Positions 6,824 through 13,214 of a stretch of 16,470 nucleotides of DNA are shown here, one piece after another. The notes under the pieces are model-generated. The model was not told the origin of the DNA. It saw only the letters and a program-made list of their open reading frames with translations, and made no database searches. The translations under genes and the position numbers were made by a program. Positions within the stretch are counted from its first letter, which is position 1; the number at the start of each line of letters is the position of its first letter. Origin of the DNA: Spirochaetota bacterium (GTDB lineage Bacteria > Spirochaetota > Spirochaetia > Treponematales > UBA12059); assembly GCA_022709445.1 (NCBI GenBank), contig JAKLIU010000015.1, forward strand, positions 1 to 16,470, written 5' to 3'.

Positions 6824-7720
6824 TTACAGTTCGTAGCAGGCATGGAGGCGGATTCCCGCCGTGGTGAAGGGAGACTGGCTCTGGAAGACCATGCCCCCGA
6901 ACAGGTCAAGGCGCAGTACGAGCCCGCCCTTGAGCGCGTAATCAAGGCCGGCGGCCAGTTCCATGAATCCCGTCATGCTGCCTTGGCGGGGAGGATACGC
7001 TCCCGGGTCGACCAGCGAGATGAAACAGGCTCCGGCCTGGACGGATGCCAGCGGAGTGAGCGCAGAGAGAAAGCCGTCCCGCATGCGCCACCCCAGGAAA
7101 CGGTATTCGGCCGCGGGACCGAAGGAAAGGAAGCTGTACTCGACATCGTCCTGGGCCAGGTAATCGGCCCCTGAAATTCCCAGTGCGATGCCGGCGGATA
7201 GTCCCCTGACACCCGGTATGGAGAATACGGCCGCTGCCGAGCCTGTCCAGCTCGGCCCGAAATGGTCCGTACCCAACGGGAGGTAGGCACCGCCGCCCAA
7301 CCTGGCCTGCATCCCGGCCCCGGCATAGCGTGTCCGGGTCACCGGGTCCACCATCTCTGCAATGGCAGCGACCGGTATGGTCAGGACGCCGAAGCCTATG
7401 TCGACGAACAAGCCTATGTCATCGTCGTAGTCCACGACCGTGCCATGGATGGTGGATCCATCCTTGAGCAGGACGTTCAGCGGCAGTTCGGCGAGGGATG
7501 CCACCGACTTTTCCGTCCGGAGTATGCGTTCGACCGGGATTACGGTCCGCCCGCCGGAAACGGAGTAGGCAACGCCGCCGGAATCCGGGCCGATGAGGGT
7601 GCCGATGAGTATCCTGCCGTCTACAAGGAAGATGACGTCGGCGAACAAGGGGGATGCGAGGGCGAGAAACAGGGCAAGCGCGAAGGTGCGCCGCCCGGTC
7701 GAGGCACAGGTGTGGGCCAT
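6824..7720 (-). CDS. Exported protein with two Sm/SH3-like repeats and a beta-barrel-like C-terminus
   Basis: Predicted 298 residues, first gene of the operon. A signal peptide (about 1-27, ending ASPLFA) is followed by two similar small beta units: FLVDGRILIGTLIG...TVIPVERI (about 30-68) and VLLKDGSTIHGTVVD...LTIPVAAI (about 82-122). Each has the xxDGxxxxGT turn seen in Sm-like or SH3-like barrels. Residues about 130-298 alternate hydrophobic and polar or glycine residues, suggesting amphipathic strands of an outer-membrane barrel or autotransporter-like sheet. The chain ends CYEL and not in an aromatic residue, so barrel insertion is not assured. The start at 7720 has GGAAGGAG about 7 nt upstream, and the TAA at 6824 overlaps the next gene's SD. 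I do not recognise a named family. Confidence 0.75.
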   Translation of the reverse strand: MAHTCASTGRRTFALALFLALASPLFADVIFLVDGRILIGTLIGPDSGGVAYSVSGGRTVIPVERILRTEKSVASLAELPLNVLLKDGSTIHGTVVDYDDDIGLFVDIGFGVLTIPVAAIAEMVDPVTRTRYAGAGMQARLGGGAYLPLGTDHFGPSWTGSAAAVFSIPGVRGLSAGIALGISGADYLAQDDVEYSFLSFGPAAEYRFLGWRMRDGFLSALTPLASVQAGACFISLVDPGAYPPRQGSMTGFMELAAGLDYALKGGLVLRLDLFGGMVFQSQSPFTTAGIRLHACYEL

Positions 7721-7740
7721 ACCTATACTCCTTCCCGGAG

Positions 7741-7769
7741 ATTATCGACAAATAACTTGATTCTGACAA
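7741..7769 (-). promoter_or_regulatory. Sigma70-type promoter of the cyclic-di-GMP operon
   Basis: On the minus strand TTGTCA (7769-7764) and GATAAT (7746-7741) are separated by exactly 17 nt. The -10 box lies 20 nt before the start codon at 7720, leaving a short leader that contains GGAAGGAG. Each box matches the consensus at five of six positions. No operator or riboswitch is evident in the short leader. Confidence 0.72.
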
Positions 7770-7952
7770 GCCTGAACTGGTGAGACTGACAGGAATGGAG
7801 GAAATCTTTATTTATCGTCTGGTTCCGGTTAGCCGGGACTGTCCATGCAGCCGTACTATCAGAATCGCTGGTTTTTTCCCTGTTTCCATGGCATATTCCC
7901 GACCGTCCCCAATTCACCCAATCAAGGAGCATCAGAAAGGGAACACGGAAAC

Positions 7953-8906
7953 CTGAAGACGAACCCGCTCGCGATCCTCGCGGCCCTCGCCTTCGCGCTC
8001 GCCGCGGCATCCTGCGTATCGACTCCCGCCGAGTCGCCGTCCGGCCCCAATCCCTACGCCTTCCTGGACAGCCTCAAGCTGGAGGACGGCCAGGTCGTGG
8101 CCAAGGACATGATCGATTCCGCGTCCGAGCGGTACGACCTCGACCCGTACTCGGCCGCCAACCTGTTCTTCGTCATGGACGAGTGGTTCGACTTCAGCGG
8201 CCGGCTGGGCCCCGAAGGCAGCGTGGCCCTGTTCGCCGCCCTGTTCAAGGACCTGCCCTCCCGGGCCGACAGCGGCGACCTGCGCACCGTGGTCGTGGGT
8301 GATTTCTACGCCAAGGACAGCGACCTGATCATCGTCATCGACCGCGTCGGCCTGGTCCCCGGCAAGGTGGAGGGCCGTGATTTCGCGATCCGGTACTTCA
8401 CCAACTCCGCCCAGTTCAAGGCTACCGACAAGGCCACCGGCGTGACGCGGCTGGTGAGCATGGGAAAGTACATGACCACCAGCTCCTGCTACTACCGGTT
8501 GGGCGTGCCCTATGCCGACGGCAGCCTGGTGTACGCCGGCGACCTCAGCTTCAAGCCCGCGGATGTATCCGCCGCGGCCGGCGACATGGACAAGGCCAAC
8601 CTGATCGATACCCTGGTCAACGACGAGTTCCCGGCCAATGACGACGCCATCCCCGCAATCTACGACGAGCTCATGGCCAAGCCGGACCTGGACCCGCTCT
8701 TCAGGCTGGTGGCAAAGGCCAACTGGTGGCTCTACCTGCTCAAGCGGGGCGAGTACGCCCGGGCCGCCGAGCTCCGCGACGAGATCGCCGCCATGGTGCC
8801 CGCGGACGCTGACCCGTCGGTGGTGAAGGCCATGACCGTGGACCTGCCGCTCATGCTCGAGCTGTGCCGGTCCTGGGAGACCGCCGCGGTGCCCTGGCTG
8901 GACTGA
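7953..8906 (+). CDS. Lipoprotein of unknown function, probable CTG start
   Basis: From the CTG at 7953 the product is 317 residues: (M)KTNPLAILAALAFALAAASC, a compact lipoprotein signal with Cys21, then a Pro/Ser linker and a soluble alpha/beta domain without a family I know. Features seen are VVVGDFYAKDSDLIIVID, a Gly/Tyr-rich middle part and a helical C-terminal third (ANWWLYLLKRGEYARAAEL) that could be one TPR-like pair. No in-frame ATG, GTG or TTG lies between 7845 and 7953. The ATG at 7845 would add 36 odd residues (QNRWFFPCFHG) before the signal and has no ribosome site. AAAGGGA ends 10 nt before the CTG; AAGGAG at 7924-7929 is too far away. The gene stands alone, divergent from the operon at 7720, and ends 18 nt from the convergent MFS gene. 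Confidence 0.75.
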   Translation: MKTNPLAILAALAFALAAASCVSTPAESPSGPNPYAFLDSLKLEDGQVVAKDMIDSASERYDLDPYSAANLFFVMDEWFDFSGRLGPEGSVALFAALFKDLPSRADSGDLRTVVVGDFYAKDSDLIIVIDRVGLVPGKVEGRDFAIRYFTNSAQFKATDKATGVTRLVSMGKYMTTSSCYYRLGVPYADGSLVYAGDLSFKPADVSAAAGDMDKANLIDTLVNDEFPANDDAIPAIYDELMAKPDLDPLFRLVAKANWWLYLLKRGEYARAAELRDEIAAMVPADADPSVVKAMTVDLPLMLELCRSWETAAVPWLD

Positions 8907-8924
8907 TCCTCCCGGTCCCGTTCC

Positions 8925-10181
8925 CTACACGGCCGCCTGCGGATTCGTTTCCGCGGGCGGCTTTTGCATCGGGACGCCCGCTTCCATCAGCCGCCTGTTC
9001 GACCGGGCCAGTACCGCGAGCAGCAGCAGGAAGGCGCCGGTGCCCAGGAGCAGCCACTCGATCCGCATGGTTTCCGCCAGCGGGCCGAAGACGAGCATGC
9101 CCAGGGGCATGAGCGAGGTGGACAGCATGGACAGGACGCTGAACACGCGGCCCAGGAAGGCGTCCTCCACGTGTTCCTGGATCAGGACCGTGGCGGGCGT
9201 GTTGAAGAACGGGATGGAGAGCCCGAACAGCACCATGGTCGCCAGGTAGGGAATGAAGTTCCCCAGCAGTCCCAGGGCCACGGTGCACGCTCCCATGAAC
9301 AGGTTGGCCAGGAGCATGGTCTTCATGCGGTTGCGCAGGCCGCCCCAGGCGGCGATGGCCATGCCTCCCAGCATCATGCCCCCGGAGAACGCTATCTCCA
9401 CCGCGGTGAGGCGCCAGACCTGTGGGCCGAAGCTCCTGGCTACCTGCAGCGGCGTCAGGAAGGCCGCCGGCGCGATCATGAAGTAGAGGAATCCGAGGTA
9501 GGTGAAGAAGGCGACCAGGTACCGGTGTTCGCGTATGTAGCGGAAGCCTTCCTTCATGTCCGCGAAGTGGCTGGCATCCTGCTTCTCCAGGGCCCTGGCG
9601 TGGGTGGGCACCCTGAGGAAGGCCAGGAAGGTGACTATGGCCAGCGCGGCGGTGACCACGTCTATGAAGAAGATGGACTGTATCGGGGCCAGCGACAGGA
9701 GGGCTCCGGCGACCACGGGCGACGCGATCAGGGTGGCCGACTGGATGGAGCCGTTGATGCCGTTGGCCCTGGTCAGCTGTTCCGTGGGCACTATCTGCGG
9801 AAGGATGGCGCTCACCGCCGGATGCTGGAGGGCGGACCCGGCCGAGCGCAGGGCCTGGGCAGCCAGGAGCAGCCAGATGTCCCGGTGCCCCGCCATGAAG
9901 AGGACAGCCAGGGCCAGGGTGACCAGCGCCACGAAGGCGTCGGACAGGATGATGATGCGCCTGCGGTCGAAGCGGTCGGCCCATACCCCGGCGAAGGGAG
10001 ACAGGACCAGGCTGGGCAGGAAGCCGCAGAGCACCGACGCGGTCATCATGATGCCCGATTGCGTGGTCAGGGTGATGTGCCACATGATGGCGTACTGCAC
10101 CAGGGCAGAGCCGAAGAGCGACAGGGTCTGTCCGCCCAGGAAAACGGCCAGCCTCTTCTTCCATTCATTGTCGGGGAGCAT
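8925..10181 (-). CDS. MFS efflux transporter (DHA3-like)
   Basis: Predicted 418-residue integral inner-membrane protein with about 12 hydrophobic segments. Motif A of the major facilitator superfamily is clear between helices 2 and 3 (GVWADRFDRRR, 65-75). A GSALQHPAVSAILPQIV segment and a long loop with PTHARALEKQ around the middle fit the DHA3 proton-coupled exporter group that includes macrolide and siderophore exporters. The substrate cannot be told. It begins at 10181 with an AAGGA ribosome site 6 nt upstream and is driven by the promoter at 10233-10261. It is monocistronic: the + genes on either side are convergent at its 3' end and divergent at its 5' end. Its C-terminal tail (AETNPQAAV) is partly dictated by the embedded terminator of the opposing gene. 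Confidence 0.9.
   Translation of the reverse strand: MLPDNEWKKRLAVFLGGQTLSLFGSALVQYAIMWHITLTTQSGIMMTASVLCGFLPSLVLSPFAGVWADRFDRRRIIILSDAFVALVTLALAVLFMAGHRDIWLLLAAQALRSAGSALQHPAVSAILPQIVPTEQLTRANGINGSIQSATLIASPVVAGALLSLAPIQSIFFIDVVTAALAIVTFLAFLRVPTHARALEKQDASHFADMKEGFRYIREHRYLVAFFTYLGFLYFMIAPAAFLTPLQVARSFGPQVWRLTAVEIAFSGGMMLGGMAIAAWGGLRNRMKTMLLANLFMGACTVALGLLGNFIPYLATMVLFGLSIPFFNTPATVLIQEHVEDAFLGRVFSVLSMLSTSLMPLGMLVFGPLAETMRIEWLLLGTGAFLLLLAVLARSNRRLMEAGVPMQKPPAETNPQAAV
8932..8965 (+). terminator. Rho-independent terminator inside the MFS 3' end
   Basis: Stem 8932-8942 with 8951-8961 (11 bp including one G-U, 8-nt loop), followed by TTTT at 8962-8965. It begins 25 nt after the stop of the + strand lipoprotein gene. 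It lies wholly within the last codons of the opposing MFS gene, where it encodes about residues 407-417. Confidence 0.75.
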
Positions 10182-10232
10182 GCGGTTTCCTTCTGGCGCG
10201 GCGGGTGCGGGATCCGCCGGCGCAAGTGCAAA

Positions 10233-10261
10233 AAGATACCGAGCTTCGCCAGCCGGGTCAA
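10233..10261 (-). promoter_or_regulatory. Sigma70-type promoter of the MFS gene
   Basis: On the minus strand TTGACC (10261-10256) and TATCTT (10238-10233) are 17 nt apart. A start about 7 nt further on would give a leader of roughly 45 nt to the ATG at 10181. The divergent META lipoprotein promoter lies next to it. Confidence 0.72.
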
Positions 10262-10269
10262 GGCGGTAT

Positions 10270-10299
10270 TTGGACTCGCGGATCTGCCTGCGCTAGACT
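10270..10299 (+). promoter_or_regulatory. Possible promoter of the META lipoprotein, leaderless
   Basis: TTGGAC (10270-10275), an 18-nt spacer and TAGACT (10294-10299) are a modest match to sigma70 sites. The -10 box ends only 7 nt before the ATG at 10307, so transcription would begin at or next to the start codon. Confidence 0.45.
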
Positions 10300-10306
10300 A
10301 GTGTCC

Positions 10307-10762
10307 ATGAACACATCACGTCCAGGCCAAGTCCGCCTTCTCGCGCTGGCGACCCTGGCCCTGCTCTCCATGGCGGCCTGCGCCGGCGGCGCCCCGGCCA
10401 AGGCCGCGGAAGCCGCCGTGCTCGCGGGACTCGAAGGCTCGTGGTTCCTCGAGGAGCTGGACGGCCGGCCGCTCCCGGCGGATGCCGCGAGCCCGCCCAC
10501 CATGACGCTCTCCGGCGGAAACGCGGGCGGCACGGGCTCGTGCAACAGCTGGGGCGCGGCCTACGTGCTCGAGGGCCCCGGCCTCGTGCGGTTCACGGAA
10601 CTGTGGAGCACCAAGATGGCCTGCGAGGACATGCTGCTGGAGAGCATGTACTACCGGGCGCTCGCGGAGGCCCGCGCCTGGAGCCTGTCCGGCGGGAGGC
10701 TGCTGCTCCTGGACGGGAGCGGGACGGTGCTCGCGGCCTTCGCCGGAGCGCCCGCTCCCTGA
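10307..10762 (+). CDS. META-domain (HslJ-like) lipoprotein
   Basis: Predicted 151 residues. The signal peptide ends LLSMAAC (Cys25), followed by a short Ala/Gly linker and one META domain (about 38-148). Landmarks are LEGSWFLEELDG, the central GTGSCNSW (compare GxGGCNxf), STKMACEDMLLES with a Y-Y-A-L helix, and the final LLLLDGSGTVLAAF strand. META proteins such as HslJ are small envelope proteins tied to stress or novobiocin tolerance; the biochemical role is unknown. The ATG at 10307 was chosen because the signal peptide starts there. The frame is open upstream to 10205 but that stretch is arginine- and proline-rich junk crossing the promoters. I see no Shine-Dalgarno sequence. It is divergent from the MFS gene and ends 10 nt from the convergent VWA gene. 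Confidence 0.88.
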   Translation: MNTSRPGQVRLLALATLALLSMAACAGGAPAKAAEAAVLAGLEGSWFLEELDGRPLPADAASPPTMTLSGGNAGGTGSCNSWGAAYVLEGPGLVRFTELWSTKMACEDMLLESMYYRALAEARAWSLSGGRLLLLDGSGTVLAAFAGAPAP

Positions 10763-10772
10763 TCCCCGCCGT

Positions 10773-12260
10773 TCACTTCCCGGATCGTTTCCGCATGGGC
10801 TTCGCCGCCGGCTTGGCCTTCCCGGCCCTGGCTGCTTTTGCCTTCCTCGCCTCGGTGGCCTTGGCCAGGAGCGACTCGTCGAAGACCACCACGGTGCCGG
10901 CCATGTTGATCACGTCGCCGGATTCCAGGCGCTTGCGGGTGACCGGGTGGTTGTTGACGGTCACGGGGGAATCGGACACCACGGTGAAGACATGCTTCTC
11001 CTCGTCGAAGAGGATGGTGGCGTGCGAGGCCTTGAGCGACGGGTTGCCGGCTATGCTGATGTCCGCGTCAGGGGCCGCGCCGATCACGGTCTGGGCTCCG
11101 CTCAGCTCGAAGAACCTGGTGGACTGTCCGCCCGGCCCGTACAGGAGGCGCACCCCCGCCCGGTCGGTCTCTCGTTCCAGCTTGAAGAGCACCAGCACCA
11201 GCCACAGGAGGGCGGCCGCGGCCAGGAGCAGCCACTGCCAGGCCTCGGCGTCGCTGGCGCTCTGGCCCAGCACGGTGCCGGCGTAGTAGTAGCGGGTGGC
11301 CGACAGCTTGCGCCCGTCGGCCGCCGCCGTGGCGACGCGCACCCAGCGCTTCTCGCCCCGCGACATGCCCGCCCGGTAGTCCACCGAGAGCTCGGCCAGC
11401 ACGTCGCGCCGTATCGTCTCGTACACGCCGGCCAGCTGGCCACCGTCCATGGCGTCGAAGGCCCGGCCGCCGGATTCCCCGGCCACGCCCGCTATCAGCG
11501 GATCGCGCTGCGAGCCGAAGCGCACGGCGTACACGGTGACCCCGTCCCGCACGGCCCGGTCGATGATGTCCGAGGGGGCCGCGGACGCGGTGCCCGTCTC
11601 GGGGTTGGGCTTACCCGTCTTGAGCGCATAGGGGTAGTTCTCCCCGTCGGAAAGGACGATGAGGACGCGACGCCCCGGCTCCGCGGCGAACTCGGACAGG
11701 CCGCGCGCCATGGACAGGTAGAGCTCGGTGTAGGCGTCCTCGGAGACCGGCCTGCTGAGCTCGTCCAGGGCGCGGACCGCGTCCTCCGGCGAGCCGCCGG
11801 GGGCGACCGCGGACCAGTAGCGGGTGTTGAAGACGGCCAGTCCCACGCGGTCCCTCGGGGAGAGCGCGGACAGGAAGGATCGTGCCGCGGCCTTGGCGCC
11901 CTCCACGCGCATGGCCGCGACATCGGCCGTGTCGTTCCCGTCCAGGTCTGTCCACATGCTCCCGGAATTGTCCAGGAGCAGGAAGAAGGATATGCCCGCG
12001 TCGGCGTTGGGCTGGAGCGACACGGCGTTCACCGGCCGGCTCTCCCATTCCTCCCCGTCGGCGGATTCCCACACCTCGAAGAGCGGGGGCTCGCCGCCCG
12101 GCTGCAGGCCCAGGAGCGGGGCCGAGACGTACAGCCTGGTTTCCTGGAAGGAGAGCAGGCGCTCGGTGCCGATCTGCGTGATGGACATGCCCTGGGCCCC
12201 CGCGGCCACGGTGGCCAGCGCCAGGAGCGCCGTCATGAACGCCAGCTTGATCATCTTCAC
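10773..12260 (-). CDS. VWA-TM-FHA membrane protein
   Basis: Predicted 495 residues from GTG. A signal peptide (about 1-22, ending AAGAQ) precedes a beta-rich stretch and a von Willebrand A domain (about 90-290) with a complete MIDAS: DNSGS (D97, S99, S101), a Thr in YTELYLS and SDGENYP. One membrane helix (about 341-361, LLLAAAALLWLVLVLF) leads to a cytoplasmic FHA-like domain (about 380-465) and a Lys/Ala-rich tail (KAKAARAGKAKPAAK). In the FHA part the usual Arg after the first Gly is Ala (G394-A395) and the Ser three before His413 is Lys410, while VNNHP keeps the Asn. It likely binds a metal-dependent protein ligand outside and relays to the kinase system inside. It is last in the operon, 50 nt after the FHA gene. 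Confidence 0.87.
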   Translation of the reverse strand: MKMIKLAFMTALLALATVAAGAQGMSITQIGTERLLSFQETRLYVSAPLLGLQPGGEPPLFEVWESADGEEWESRPVNAVSLQPNADAGISFFLLLDNSGSMWTDLDGNDTADVAAMRVEGAKAAARSFLSALSPRDRVGLAVFNTRYWSAVAPGGSPEDAVRALDELSRPVSEDAYTELYLSMARGLSEFAAEPGRRVLIVLSDGENYPYALKTGKPNPETGTASAAPSDIIDRAVRDGVTVYAVRFGSQRDPLIAGVAGESGGRAFDAMDGGQLAGVYETIRRDVLAELSVDYRAGMSRGEKRWVRVATAAADGRKLSATRYYYAGTVLGQSASDAEAWQWLLLAAAALLWLVLVLFKLERETDRAGVRLLYGPGGQSTRFFELSGAQTVIGAAPDADISIAGNPSLKASHATILFDEEKHVFTVVSDSPVTVNNHPVTRKRLESGDVINMAGTVVVFDESLLAKATEARKAKAARAGKAKPAAKPMRKRSGK

Positions 12261-12265
12261 TGCTT

Positions 12266-12270
12266 CCTCC
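12266..12270 (-). promoter_or_regulatory. Ribosome binding site deciding the VWA start
   Basis: GGAGG lies 5 nt before GTG (12260) and 11 nt before ATG (12254), favouring GTG. A further ATG at 12314 overlaps the previous stop as ATGA but lacks an SD and would put 20 extra residues before the signal peptide. Confidence 0.6.
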
Positions 12271-12310
12271 CTGCCCGCCCGGTTCGCGGGGCGGATCGCC
12301 GCGGCGCGGC

Positions 12311-13204
12311 TCATCCGAAGTACCCGTAGATGAACTTGGCCTTGCCCACGGCCAGGACGTCCTCCGGCTTGAGCGAGCGGCCGGCCGGCGGTTCGTCGTT
12401 GACCAGGAGCCTGGCGCCGGCCTTCTCCGCCTCCACGAGCACCTTGCCGCCGGACAGGCGGAGCGTGGCGTGCAGCTCCTCCACCTCGGGGTAGCCCTTG
12501 AGCACGATGTCGCAGCCGGAGCCGCTGCCGATTTTCATCCGGCGGGAAAGCACGTGGTACTCCTTGCCCTTGAAGGGGCCGTTGAGCAGCATGAGCGCGC
12601 CTGAGGAGAAACGGTTCTCGAACAGGGACCAGGCCAGGCTGATGGACAGGCCGAAGGCGGCCAGGCCGGCCAGCAGGGCCAGGGGGTTGCCGGGGAAGAA
12701 CCAGGAAACCGCTGACAGGGCAGCCCCGCCGGCCAGGCCGCCCGCGACGCCGCCGGCGAGCCCCACCAGGATCTTGCGGGCGGAGCGGGCGCGGAAGCCC
12801 TCGGTCAGCGCCAGGAAGAGCCCCACGATGGTCCAGGCCACCCCGCTGGCTATGGCCAGGCCGACGCCGTTGCGGGCGCTTTCCGTGTGCCAGAGGGCCG
12901 AGCCCGCGGCGAACAGGAAGAGCTGTCCCGCCATCACACCGGCCGCCCCCGACAGCGCCCCGAAGCCAGCCCCGAAGAGCAGCCCCTTGAAGGCCTTGGG
13001 CCGGGACGACACCACCACGCCCTCGAAGGAACCGAAGAACGCCCCGAAGACCAGTCCCAGGGTCACGCCCTGGGCCAGCGAGAACAGGAGGTATCCGGGG
13101 AAGGCCTGCTGGCGATACTGCAGGGCGAGCAGGCAGGGCCAGAGCGCCAGCGCTCCCAGGAGGCCGAACAGGGCCATGAACACGCGTTTCAGGGTGAGCG
13201 ACAT
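12311..13204 (-). CDS. Polytopic membrane protein with C-terminal FHA-like domain
   Basis: Predicted 297 residues. About six or seven hydrophobic helices fill residues 8-192. Several are glycine-zipper-like (GLLFGAGFGALSGAAG; GLAGGVAGGLAGGAAL). A cytoplasmic FHA-like domain occupies about 205-297: LLNGPFKGKEYHV, MKIGSGSGCDIVL (223-235), LHATLRL and LLVNDEPPAG. The canonical phosphothreonine contacts are altered: the Arg after Gly226 is Ser227, and the Ser three before His245 is Glu242. The start at 13204 has AAGGAG 7 nt upstream, built on the kinase's TAA stop. It lies 10 nt after the kinase gene, so the two are co-translated neighbours. It may be a kinase substrate or an assembly platform; the channel-like helices might form oligomers. 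I know no named family with this arrangement. Confidence 0.82.
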   Translation of the reverse strand: MSLTLKRVFMALFGLLGALALWPCLLALQYRQQAFPGYLLFSLAQGVTLGLVFGAFFGSFEGVVVSSRPKAFKGLLFGAGFGALSGAAGVMAGQLFLFAAGSALWHTESARNGVGLAIASGVAWTIVGLFLALTEGFRARSARKILVGLAGGVAGGLAGGAALSAVSWFFPGNPLALLAGLAAFGLSISLAWSLFENRFSSGALMLLNGPFKGKEYHVLSRRMKIGSGSGCDIVLKGYPEVEELHATLRLSGGKVLVEAEKAGARLLVNDEPPAGRSLKPEDVLAVGKAKFIYGYFG

Positions 13205-13214
13205 GCTTGTCTCC

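Noticed and set aside
8851..10164. Second minus-strand frame over the MFS gene
   Set aside because: It is rich in Arg, Pro, His and Gly with no family match, while the other frame has clear MFS motifs.
8964..10301. Plus-strand open frame of 445 codons opposite the MFS gene
   Set aside because: Its Gln/Gly/His/Glu-rich composition is the typical antisense shadow of a GC-rich membrane protein; no SD.
10745..10758. Hairpin GGAGC/GCTCC at the convergent end of the META and VWA genes
   Set aside because: It has only a 5-bp stem, no T run on either strand, and lies in coding sequence.
10947..12329. Plus-strand open frame opposite the VWA gene
   Set aside because: Antisense shadow of a GC-rich gene, of low-complexity composition; the minus frame has MIDAS and FHA features.
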